A stretch of 64,000 nucleotides of DNA, from the NCBI GenBank assembly GCA_000961725.1, contig LADS01000004.1, positions 124,001 to 188,000 on the forward strand, in the 5' to 3' direction. Of the stretch, positions 18,332 through 28,700 are shown piece by piece. The stretch comes from Desulfobulbaceae bacterium BRH_c16a. Lineage in GTDB: Bacteria; Desulfobacterota; Desulfobulbia; Desulfobulbales; Desulfocapsaceae. The notes under the pieces were generated by a model that had not been told where the DNA came from, ran no database searches, and saw only the letters and a program-made list of their open reading frames with translations. Position numbers and translations under genes: made by a program. Position 1 is the stretch's first letter. Every line of letters begins with the position of its first letter.

Positions 18332-20235
18332 CAGCTCACTTTTCGGTTGGTCATGTATTTGCCGTACCACGCCTGGAAAATAACCATGGACCAGATAAGG
18401 GTGTCATGGATTTCCTTCCCGGAAAAATGTTCCTCGAGGATTCTCTTTACCGTCGGATAATGAAGGAGATTGTGTTTCCGCAGACTCGCCTCCGAAAGAC
18501 TTTCAAAGACATACGGCTTCAATTCGTTTTTAAGCCAATTCGTCATCGGCCCGACAAAACCTTGCTTCCGATGATGAATGACCTCGCGGGGGATAATATC
18601 GCGAACTGCTTTTTTTAATAAATACTTCTTTTTCAACCATCTCATTTTCATCTCGGGAGGTATTGTGGCGCAGAATTGAACAAATTTGTGGTCAAGGAAA
18701 GGGACACGAACTTCAAGCGAATTCTGCATGCTCATGCGGTCGGTGACGGCAAGAATGTCCTCGGGGAGATAGGTTTTGATGTCACAGTACAATGCCCGGT
18801 TGATTGAATCGGAATTTCCCGACACATTGCTCGAATTAAAATGGTCCAGGAAAATATTCCTTGCATACTTCTGCTGAATTTCGAAATGTTCATGGCAGGC
18901 AAAGAAATTATTCCTTATTTCAGGCTGTATCTTGTTGATAAAGCCGAAATAGCATTCGTCCGGAGGCAATGCCGAAGAGCGGACAAAACGCTTCATGTGG
19001 TTGATTGTGTAGTGTCCATCGGCTCTTTCCGGCAGTCTTTCGATCAAGGGGCAGATCAAGCCTTGGCGGACGAAGGAAGGTACTCGCCTGAACAAACCGC
19101 TCAGCAAAAAGCCCAGATACCGCTCATAGCCGGTAAAAACTTCGTCACCACCTAAGCCGGAAAGAGCGACTGTTACATTTTCCCGAGCAGTTTTACAGAC
19201 ATAATAGGATGGAATAGCCGAATCATCGGCAAAGGGTTCGTCGAAAGCCGTCACGATGGTTTCAATCAACCCTTCGGCGCTGGGCAGCACCTCGAATTCC
19301 CTGTGGCTGGTTCGATATCGATCGGCGACCTGCCTGGCGTACCCTCTTTCGTCCAGGTAGCCGCCGACTTCGCCGCCAAATCCCATGCAGATGGTATTGA
19401 TCGGAGTATCGGAAAACCCGCTCATCAAGGCAACCACGGTGCTCGAATCGACTCCTCCGCTGAGAAAGGCGCCCAGGGGCACCTCGCTCATAAGATGAAT
19501 CCCCACCGACTCCCGAAGGTGGTCCATTGCCCCTTGGATGAAGAATTTTTCGCTTCTTCCCTGTTCCGGATGAAATGTCAGGTCCCAATACTTCCTGATG
19601 GTGGATATACCGTCGCGCCACGTGAGGTTATGACCCGGCAGAAGCTTCCGGATATCTTTATAGATCGTCATCTCACCCGGAATGTACGAAAGGGTGAAAT
19701 ATCCGGCCAGGGCTTGCTCATCCATTTCCCGGGGAAATCGGTCATCGGCAAGTATCGCCTTCATCTCCGAGGCAAAGCAGAAGCCACCCCGGTACTCTCC
19801 ATAAAAAAGGGGTTTTATGCCAAACCTGTCGCGGCTGAGAAAAAGAACCCGTTCCGCAGCATCCCAGATGGCGAAGGCAAACATACCCCTGAGCTGTTCG
19901 ACGCATGACTCACCCCATTCTTCATAAGCATGGAGGATGGTTTCCGTATCCCCGTTCGTTGCAAAACGGTGCCCCAGGCCGAGAAGTCGGCTTCTCAGAT
20001 CGGCGTAGTTATAGATTTCCCCGTTGAAAACGATGCACTTCGTGCGATCTTCATTGAAAACCGGCTGATGACCGCCTGAAACGTCAATGATACTTAAACG
20101 GCGATGACCAAGACCAGCATGGTCATCAAGGTAATAGCCGGCATCGTCAGGGCCTCGGTGAGTCAGGGTATCGGTCGCCCTCTGCAGGAAACCGCGACTG
20201 GGATTTGGCGTCACTACTCCAAAAATTCCACACAT
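18331..20235 (-). CDS. asnB: Asparagine synthase (glutamine-hydrolysing)-like amidotransferase
   Basis: A 634-residue class II glutamine amidotransferase fused to an ATP-dependent synthase. It has the N-terminal nucleophile Cys2 (MCGIFGVV) and glutaminase motifs RLSIIDVSGGHQP and FNGEIYNY. The PP-loop SGGVDSST lies near residue 260 in the synthase half. In exosortase/EPS gene clusters such AsnB paralogues commonly accompany sugar genes and are thought to amidate uronic acids or other carboxylates rather than make free asparagine. That specificity is inferred from context. The ATG directly abuts the SDR stop codon (TAAATG) and has an AGAGG site 10 bp upstream. Confidence 0.92.
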   Translation of the reverse strand: MCGIFGVVTPNPSRGFLQRATDTLTHRGPDDAGYYLDDHAGLGHRRLSIIDVSGGHQPVFNEDRTKCIVFNGEIYNYADLRSRLLGLGHRFATNGDTETILHAYEEWGESCVEQLRGMFAFAIWDAAERVLFLSRDRFGIKPLFYGEYRGGFCFASEMKAILADDRFPREMDEQALAGYFTLSYIPGEMTIYKDIRKLLPGHNLTWRDGISTIRKYWDLTFHPEQGRSEKFFIQGAMDHLRESVGIHLMSEVPLGAFLSGGVDSSTVVALMSGFSDTPINTICMGFGGEVGGYLDERGYARQVADRYRTSHREFEVLPSAEGLIETIVTAFDEPFADDSAIPSYYVCKTARENVTVALSGLGGDEVFTGYERYLGFLLSGLFRRVPSFVRQGLICPLIERLPERADGHYTINHMKRFVRSSALPPDECYFGFINKIQPEIRNNFFACHEHFEIQQKYARNIFLDHFNSSNVSGNSDSINRALYCDIKTYLPEDILAVTDRMSMQNSLEVRVPFLDHKFVQFCATIPPEMKMRWLKKKYLLKKAVRDIIPREVIHHRKQGFVGPMTNWLKNELKPYVFESLSEASLRKHNLLHYPTVKRILEEHFSGKEIHDTLIWSMVIFQAWYGKYMTNRKVS

Positions 20236-21249
20236 TTAACGTATGCCTCTTTCATATTGAACAACAGCATTGAAAGCAGTTTCAACCGTAACCGGCGGTT
20301 TCCATGCCAGATCGCGGGTTATCTTTAAAGCATCGTACACCACAGGTTTTTGTGAAGAAACGAGTCGATAGGTAGTGAGAACCGGTTGTCTTTTCAAGGC
20401 CTTGAATACTTTCTCCTGAAGAAACACTACGGCTTTCAGCAGGCCGAAAGGGACATACACAGTACGGGCACTTGGAAAAAGCTTTTTCACAAGTCCTTCC
20501 ATGTACTCCTTTTTCGTCACTTTTTCCGGATCTACTACATTGTAGATTTTGTTTGTGCTGTTTTGATTTTTCATCGCAGCCAAAATGGCCTCGACCATAT
20601 TATCCACATAGACCAGCGGCAGGACAAAACGGCCGTCGCCGATAACGGCAAAAGCTTTGCTGCCGAGAGATACACCCAGCATCGGCGTATATACATCTCC
20701 GCCGGGGCCGTAAATTGTTCCCGGTCTCAGACAAACAATGGGAACTGCCCCCTCGCCCATGGCCCTGACAACCAATCGCTCGGCCCTGAATTTGCAATCG
20801 GAATAGCTCCCCCGCTTATCGGGAAACCGCTCCAGCGATGATTCTTCGGTAACCACCTCGCCCGCTTTGTAGTCGGACACTCCGTAAACGCTGCAGGAAC
20901 TGATATAGACCAGCTTCTTGACCTGGTATTGCCCGCAGAGGGCCAGAATGTTTTTTGTTCCTTGAATGGTGCTCAGCTTTCCTTCTTCTTTATTGCCGCT
21001 GGTATCGGCAGCCGCGTGAATGACGTATTCCACTCCCTCGAAAGCCGGTTTCATGGATTCGGCATCGCCAACATCGCCACGGAAGATTGTCACGTTGGGC
21101 AGGCGCAAATGGTCGGTACGTGAGGTTTTTCTGACCAGAGCCCGGACCACGCACCCGTGTTGCGAGAGAACGGCGACCGTTCTGCTCCCCAGAAAGCCGC
21201 TGGCTCCGGTCACAAGGACCATTTTGCCTGTCGGCTCATGCCGGGACAT
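20236..21249 (-). CDS. NAD(P)-dependent SDR epimerase/dehydratase
   Basis: A 337-residue extended short-chain dehydrogenase. It has the nucleotide-binding GASGFLGS (about residues 15-22), the HAAADTSG region and the catalytic SYSDCK (YxxxK), with SSCSVYG just before. The sequence is closer to the 3-beta-HSD-like/NAD-dependent epimerase group than to GalE. The substrate cannot be named. The start was set at the ATG at 21249, which has an AAGAGAG site upstream and overlaps the end of the oxidoreductase gene by 14 bp. It belongs to the five-gene coupled unit. Confidence 0.87.
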   Translation of the reverse strand: MSRHEPTGKMVLVTGASGFLGSRTVAVLSQHGCVVRALVRKTSRTDHLRLPNVTIFRGDVGDAESMKPAFEGVEYVIHAAADTSGNKEEGKLSTIQGTKNILALCGQYQVKKLVYISSCSVYGVSDYKAGEVVTEESSLERFPDKRGSYSDCKFRAERLVVRAMGEGAVPIVCLRPGTIYGPGGDVYTPMLGVSLGSKAFAVIGDGRFVLPLVYVDNMVEAILAAMKNQNSTNKIYNVVDPEKVTKKEYMEGLVKKLFPSARTVYVPFGLLKAVVFLQEKVFKALKRQPVLTTYRLVSSQKPVVYDALKITRDLAWKPPVTVETAFNAVVQYERGIR

Positions 21250-22633
21250 CACACACTCTCTTTGCCAGGCGCAAGGCCAGCTGGCCTATGGCGAGGCCGG
21301 TATTGGCATATGAATGTTCCTGAATTATGGAACCATCGCACACAAAAACATTATCTAAGAATTTCAGCCTGAGATCTTCATCGACGAGATCCTCTGCGCT
21401 GCTGCCCAGAGGCACCGTGCAGGAATGATGGGCGGCAGACCAGAGCCAGTCTTCGGTGATATTCGTTACAAGGTTCACCTCCTCGGCAACGGGCAGCAAC
21501 ATCCCTTGAAGTTTTTCCAAAAGGGTTCTGTAAATAGCCAGTTCATCTGCCGAGATGGACCAGTCGACTCTCAGGTTTTCGCCATCGTAATAGACCCGAT
21601 TGTTGCCGCGCTTCTGCTCGGCGATGAACAGAATATTATAGGTGCGACTAGGAATATTCACCCTGAACAGATGGGAAAAAATTTCCGCCACTATATCCGG
21701 ATGGAATATCTTCCGGGAAAAAGCATTTCTGAACCTGGCAAAACCGCTGCTGGCTCCCAGCAGGGATTTGTATTTATACACGGAAAGGCGATTATCCATG
21801 GTCAAAGCCGGCCGGAAGAAGGCGCAGCAGGTATACTGTCCGCATGCGCTCCTCAGACGAACGGCATTTCGACTGACATAGTCACCCTTGTCATACATCG
21901 AGAGTTTGCCGATCAACCCGGCAACCCTTTTGTCGAATCGTACTTTACCGACAAAACCCATCGGATGGTCGATAAACCCGGTACCCAGACTCAGAAAGCA
22001 ATGCCCGGATGCCTGAATGATCTCTTTTAAAATTTTGGGGCTGCCCAGCGCTCCTGCAGCGACTATCACAACATCGGCATCCAAGGAAAACTCTTTCCCA
22101 TCGATCATGTAGGTAACGGTCTTGATCCGTCTGCCGTCGGCAACGAAACCGATGTTCGAAGCAGAGTAGAAATCGTTGACCCTTGAGTCCACCTTAAGTT
22201 TTTTGAACTTTTTCGGATAAATCAAACAATCGATGCCATCGGAAAAACCACCGATTCGTTCGGCAATTGAGGTAACTTCCGATACCATTTTTTCATAGGC
22301 CAGGGAATAGGGCTCTTTATTAAAACACAGAGCAGATGCCGCCTCATCGGTGAAAGACTGCGCCTCGGCCACCACCTCGGCAAATTTCCGGCCAACGATG
22401 TCATTTTGGCTGATAGGGATCAAGCCATTATGCCAAAGATTGGTTGTCCCCCCACCGCCAAAACAGAATGTGGACACTTCCGCCAGCTTTTTCCTGTCGA
22501 AACCGATCCGGGGATACCGAATGGAATTTTTACTGCCGATCTCAAGCAGTGTCACATCGGCATGTTTAACCAACTCATTGCAGAGTAATGACCCGGCGAG
22601 ACCTCCACCGATCACCACGATTTTTTGCCTCAT
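21236..22633 (-). CDS. FAD-dependent GMC-type oxidoreductase
   Basis: A 465-residue flavoprotein. The FAD-binding VVIGGGLAGS is at residues 6-15. A glycine-rich GGGGTTNLWHNG follows near 60, then VVAAGALGSPKIL near 195, a hallmark of glucose-methanol-choline oxidoreductases. The C-terminal SAAHHSC contains the HH region near 401, and CDGSIIQEHSYANTGLAIGQLA is the usual closing segment. Family members oxidise alcohol groups of sugars or polyols. It is the first gene of the coupled unit continuing through SDR, AsnB-like, GT2 and YdcF-like genes, so a sugar substrate of the EPS is plausible. An AGAGG site lies 7 bp before the ATG. Confidence 0.85.
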   Translation of the reverse strand: MRQKIVVIGGGLAGSLLCNELVKHADVTLLEIGSKNSIRYPRIGFDRKKLAEVSTFCFGGGGTTNLWHNGLIPISQNDIVGRKFAEVVAEAQSFTDEAASALCFNKEPYSLAYEKMVSEVTSIAERIGGFSDGIDCLIYPKKFKKLKVDSRVNDFYSASNIGFVADGRRIKTVTYMIDGKEFSLDADVVIVAAGALGSPKILKEIIQASGHCFLSLGTGFIDHPMGFVGKVRFDKRVAGLIGKLSMYDKGDYVSRNAVRLRSACGQYTCCAFFRPALTMDNRLSVYKYKSLLGASSGFARFRNAFSRKIFHPDIVAEIFSHLFRVNIPSRTYNILFIAEQKRGNNRVYYDGENLRVDWSISADELAIYRTLLEKLQGMLLPVAEEVNLVTNITEDWLWSAAHHSCTVPLGSSAEDLVDEDLRLKFLDNVFVCDGSIIQEHSYANTGLAIGQLALRLAKRVCDVPA

Positions 22634-22714
22634 CCATCACCTCTAAACAGAATATCCGATCCCGCTGGAGAACAATTCTTTCATATTCCAGCCGGAGATT
22701 TTTTGACCATAATC

Positions 22715-22742
22715 CACCACAAGAAAGACTGCCCTTGTGGTG
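22715..22742. terminator. Possible hairpin after the giant secreted-protein gene
   Basis: A 9-bp stem (CACCACAAG 22715-22723 with CTTGTGGTG 22734-22742) and a 10-nt loop lie 8 bp beyond the stop codon of the minus-strand giant gene. There is no clear U-run on the minus strand, so termination would be weak. It may instead only protect the 3' end. Confidence 0.4.
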
Positions 22743-22749
22743 TGTTAGA

Positions 22750-25700
22750 TTACGGAGTAAACACTACATCCACCCAATAGTTGCTCGAGTTCGCGGTACT
22801 TGTAGGAAACCCGCTTACCCCATATTTGTACACACCGTTGCCGCCATCCTCTCCATTGGCAAGTGCAAACAGTGGCGGATTATAATAATCCGTTGCAAAA
22901 TACCCCGCATCCAAGGCAAAATAGCCGGTCGGTGAATGGTATGAAGCGATATACGTCGTGCCGGCCTGAACCGCCACTGGAGTTGCAAATCGCACCTCCT
23001 GCCAGCCGGAAGCCGTCTCGTTGGTAAAAGTAGCACTGGCAAGAAGTATACCCGTGCGAGTCCAAAGATTACCGACATGGAGCCCGGTATTAGCCGCACC
23101 CTTGTAAAAACGCACTCCCGTTATATAGCCATTGACATCGACCCCAAATTTCACCCCTACTTCAATCGCTTTACCGTCGGTCACCGCCGCCTTGCTGGGC
23201 ACTGTGGCATCATTCCATATACTGTATCGATCCGAAGCTTCCGTAGCAGTTGTAAACGACCAGCTATAATCGCTTTGCAGTGGATTACCGGCCAGATCGG
23301 TTACGCCGCCAGTCCCGCCACGGACCACAGCCGTGTACCTTACGTTGTTTTCCAGCGCAGCAGCAGGCGTCAGGGTGGCCTCATAGGTTGAGCCACTGTA
23401 GGTGACTAAAGCGGAAATGGCAGCACCACCGGAATGTATCAGCTGAAAGGTATTGCCATTAATAGTGATGGCGCTCATAGGTTCGGAGAATTTGACGGTA
23501 ACCGCGGTGAGTGTCGGCACCTCGACTGCACCGGCCGGCGGCGTATTACCAACCACTACGGGGGCTGTGGTATCAGCATTCATGGTGACTGAATAAGAAC
23601 CCGTGAGAGCTGGAAAAACCGCATATTCAATACCTTTAATCGTGTCGATGGAATACCCGACTGGAGCTCCGTTGTAAGTAACATGGGTGATTTCGCGGCC
23701 AGACGGAATCGGCACGGTTGCCTGAAGACCTTTTGCACCCTGTCCCTGCGAGATCGTAAATCCAAGCACGTTGTTGGTCCACGTTACATTACTGAAGTTT
23801 GATCCGTTCCGTCCATCAAGCCATTTCAGCATTTGCTTTGCTGAAATAACCGGTACGCCTCGCGCTTGTGCCGATGAGATAATTGCGTTGTAATTGGTCG
23901 AGGTCTCATAATCGGTATGCATGTTCGCAGTAAAAACTCCGTAATACTTCTCCGGGCCGATCGCCCGATCAAGCAAGGTATTTATTGTGTAAGGATAGGT
24001 CTGTCCGGACTCATCGGTCATCTGAGTGGTTGCCTGGTAAACATCAATCAGGTTGCCATCGATGTCGGTAAATCGCATCGGCATCCCCGACCCAGTGAAA
24101 AAACCGGGGTTTGCAGCCCATCCCGAAGGCCAATAGTAATAGTTGACATCCAACCGAATTCCATACCTTACCTCTTCCTCCGGCAGAAGCGTGTAGCCGC
24201 TCCAGGCGATACAGTGCTGCCGATGACTGACCTGCGGCGGAAGGCTTGGGAACATATTCCGCCATGTATACATCTGCTGGCTGAAATAGTTTGCCAGCAT
24301 ATCGCCCGTGTATTGCGAGCAATTCGTATTAATATGAACCCCCATTTCAAAGCCTTCGGCATTGTAGGAAAATGCTTGCTGATCCGTAATGATACCGGGA
24401 GGATAGTCTGCTATCAAGTAGCTTGAACTTCGAATGCATGACCAGTCGTCAAGAGAACACCCGTCCATGCTGGCCGCTAATTCGGCTTCAAAGCGCCCTG
24501 CAGTTCCATTACCGCCATACAGGTTACCATGGTCATCCCCGCTCATGATGACCACTGCTTCATAGTCATACGGAAAGTACCAGAACCGCGGCAACGGTTT
24601 CTTGTCGGCATTCATCCGGATAATCATATTGGCCAGTAATCTCTGTTGTTCATCTGCCTGCGGTATGGCAACTTTGTTCAGATCTATCCAGTCGGGTTGG
24701 GGATCCCAGGCCGCAGCGCCATAGAAAAGATCATTTGCACGTGTCGGAGGCCTGCCATCCCGGTCCTGATCCACCCAATTCGGATTGCCTTGTCTTGTAT
24801 AGACGACTGAACGCGCCAAGTCGAATGTGAATGCCGCTGCTTGTCCGCCGTTCGACCCTACGCTGCGCAAGGTCACCGCCGGGTTTGAAGTTGCCGTTGT
24901 GGAGTTTGCATAAAGGGTTGCCACACTCACGGCGTTTCCAAGATTATAGCGGTCCGCTGTGCCGTGATATTGAATGGTCTGGCCTACGATGCCTGTGCCG
25001 TGTTCGGATGATGTATTTACCAGGAGATAGCCCTCTGAAAGGGTCGTCGAAGTGTCGACCAGCCCGAGAAGCCCTGCCAGCTTTTTGTCCGGCCGCATGG
25101 CAATCAGGTTCCCCCCGCTATTTACCCAGTCGCTGAACATGGTCACCTGCGCCGAGGTTATTGGAATATTCCCCAGGATCGCGACATCATACTGTGCCAG
25201 CAACAGCGCAGTCACCATGGAAATGTCCCGAACGGCAAAGGAGTTCAGACCTTCAGCCAACAGGATCTCCGCGAAGTAACGACTGAAGGGATCAGCCTCC
25301 GAGGTGATTATCAGAATAGGTCCGCCGGGGCCGTCGCCAAACGGAGATGAGGCGCTGCTGTCGAACCCCCATGTGTAATCAGAGGCTAATGGATTGCCGG
25401 CAACATCTTTTACGCCGGAGGATCCTCCTTTGATAACGGCTGTATAAGACGTTGAAACCGGAATCGGGTTGTTCGGTGTTAAGGTCGCCGTGTTCTTTTG
25501 ACTGTCATAGGCTACAGTAGCAGCCAGCGTAACATTTGCAGAGTCACGCAACTGAAATGTTGTCCCATTAACAGTCGAAGCGTTCATCGCTTCACTGAAT
25601 ACTACATTCAGGCTTGTTCCGGTACTGACGGCTAGAGCATTATCGGGAGGCAATACCGCCGTGACAATGGGCGCCGTTGCATCGGAAAGCGTAATAGTAA

Positions 25701-28700
25701 CGGAAGCACTCCTGGCTGCCGACACATTACCGGTGGCGTCCTTTGCCCAGGCATAAAGAGTCTTGCTGCCGGCCGTCGAGAATGTGTAGGAAGTCTGGGC
25801 AGTGGCCGACCAACCGCCGGCAGTAGCCGAAGGAATGGTGGACGATTCGTTGACCAGGTAGCCGGTCACCCCGACGTCGTCGGTTGCCGTAAAACTGGTG
25901 ATCGGTACGGTGAGCGAATCGGAAGTAGCCGGAATGGTGAACTCCGTTACCATCGGCGCTGTAGTATCGCCACCCGTTGAGCTCGAGCTGAAAACCACGT
26001 CTACCCAGTAGTTGTTCGAGTTCGCGGTACTGGTCGGAAACCCGCTTGTCCCGTATTTATACACGCCGTTGCCGCCATCCACTCCGTTGGCAAGTGCCCG
26101 CAGTGGCGGGTTATAGTAAGCCGAGGCAAAATAGTTCTTATCCAGGGCAAAATACCCGGATGGAGAATGATAGGAGGCTACATAGGTCGTGCCGGCCAGA
26201 ATCGCCACGGGAGTGGCAAACTGCACCTCCTGCCAGCCAGAAGACGTTTCGTTGGTGAAGGTGACACTGGTCAGCAATGCACCGGTGCGAGTCCAAAGGT
26301 TGCCGACGTGAACGCCGCTATTCGCCGCACCTTTATAAAAACGCAGGCCCGTTATATAGCCACCGACATCGGCTTGAAATTTTACCCCGATCTCAAGCGG
26401 TGTCCCGTCGGTCACCGCCGCCTGAACCGGCACAGCGGCCGAGCTCCATATGCTGTATTGAGTGGAAGTCAGGTTAATGGTAACTGAAGCACTCCTGCTA
26501 GTCGACACATTACCGGCGGCGTCCTTTGCCCAGGCATGGAGAGTCTTGCTGCCCGCCGTGGAGAACGTGTAGGAGGTCTGGGCCGTGGCCGACCAACCGC
26601 CGGCAGTTGCCGAAGGAGTAGTGGACGATTCGTTGACCAGGTAACCGGTCACCCCGATGTCGTCGGTTGCCGTAAAACTGGTGATCGGTACGGTCAGGGA
26701 AGTCGCCGTAGACGGAATGGTGAACGCCGTTACCGTCGGCGCTGTAGTATCGGCAAGCGTAATAGTAACGGAAGCACTCCTGGCTGCCGACACATTACCG
26801 GCGGCGTCCTTTGCCCAGGCATAGAGAGTCTTGCTGCCGGCCGACGAGAACGTGTAGGAGGTCTGGGCCGTGGCCGACCACCCGCCGGCGGTTGCCGAAG
26901 GAGTGGTGGACGATTCGTTGACCAGGTAGCCGGTCACCCCGACGTTATCGGTTGCCGTAAAACTGGTGATCGGTATGGTCAGGGAAGTCGCCGTAGACGG
27001 AATGGTGAACGCCGTTACCGTCGGCGCTGTAGTATCGGCAAGCGTAATAGTAACGGAAGCACTCCTGGCTGCCGACACATTACCGGCGGCGTCCTTTGCC
27101 CAGGCATAGAGAGTCTTGCTGCCGGCCGACGAGAACGTGTAGGAGGTCTGGGCCGTGGCCGACCACCCGCCGGCGGTTGCCGAAGGAGTGGTGGACGATT
27201 CGTTGACCAGGTAGCCGGTCACCCCGACGTTATCGGTTGCCGTAAAACTGGTGATCGGTATGGTCAGGGAAGTCGCCGTAGACGGAATGGTGAACGCCGT
27301 TACCGTCGGCGCTGTAGTATCGGCACCCGTTGAGCTTGTACTGAAAACCACATCTACCCAGTAGTTGTTTGAGTTCGCGGTACTGGTCGGAAACCCGCTT
27401 GTCCCGTATTTATACACGCCGTTGCCGCCATCCGCTCCGTTGGCAAGCGCCAAAAGTGGCGGATTATAGTGATCTGTCGCGAAATAGTTCTTATCTAGGG
27501 CAAAGTACCCGGATGGAGAATGGTAGGAGGCTACATAGGTTGTGCCGGCCTGAATCGCCACGGGATTGGCAAACTGCACCTCCTGCCAGCCCGAAGACGT
27601 TTCGTTGGTGAAGGTGACACTGGCCAGCAATGCACCGGTGCGAGTCCAAAGGTTGCCGACGTGAGTGCCGGTGTTCGCCGCACCTTTATAAAAACGCAGG
27701 CCTGTTATATATCCACCGACATCGGCTTGAAATTTCAAACCGATTTCAAGCGGTTGACCGTCGGTCACCGCCGCCTGAACCGGCACCGCGGCCGAGCTCC
27801 AGATGCTGTATTGAGCGGAAGTCAGGGTAATGGTAACGGAAGCACTCCTGCCGGCCGATACGTTACCGGCGGCGTCCTTTGCCCAGGCATAAAGAGTCTT
27901 GCTGCCGGCCGACGAGAACGTGTAGGAAGTCTGGGCCGTGGCCGACCAACCGCCGGCGGTTGCCGAAGGAGTGGTGGCCGTTTCATTGACCAGGTAGCCG
28001 GTCACCCCGACGTCGTCGGTTGCCGTAAAACTGGTGATCGGAACGGTCAGGGAAGTCGCCGTAGCCGGAATGGTGAACGCCGTTACCGTCGGTGCTGTAG
28101 TATCCACCACACCGCCTCCGGCTTCAACTGCTATCTGCTGAAAGACAGCCCTCGCCTGCTGGTACCGCGATTGAGCCTCTGCCAGGTTATTCGGGAAATA
28201 CGAATTCCATTCTCCTCCCGGTGATGTTTTCGTCAGTAAGTTATCCATCCACTGGACGTAAAATTCAGCATCTGTAACACTTGTACGCACAGGGGCGTTA
28301 TCTACAATCACAAATACTGCGGCGGTATGGACCTGGTGTCCGTTACTCCCCATTCGGCGAGCGGCCACCCAACCACTCTTGACAAAATTAACAGTTGCAC
28401 TCAAACTCGCCGGAGCACCCGACGCAACCGATCTTTGCACGCTGGCCACAACGACGCCGTTCTGCACCAGTTCAATTGTTCCAGTCAGGCTCTGACTTGC
28501 TCTCCATTCTACTGTTACCGGCACACTTCCACTTCCGGTTAAATGAATTTCGTCTCCCGGCGTTGCGTTACCATTAACTGTCAATACCAGAAACTCGTTA
28601 TGCCCATTGCGCGATATTACCGTTCTTCCCTCAGCGATGCCCTCGATCCAGTTGCGGTAAGTCAATTGTCCCCCCGCCACTTGGACATAGGTCAGCAGAG

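Noticed and set aside
26536-27333. Long open frame antisense to the Ig repeats, giving an Arg/Gly-rich repeat protein
   Set aside because: It is a shadow of the repetitive giant gene on the other strand; its length follows from codon bias and repeat identity.
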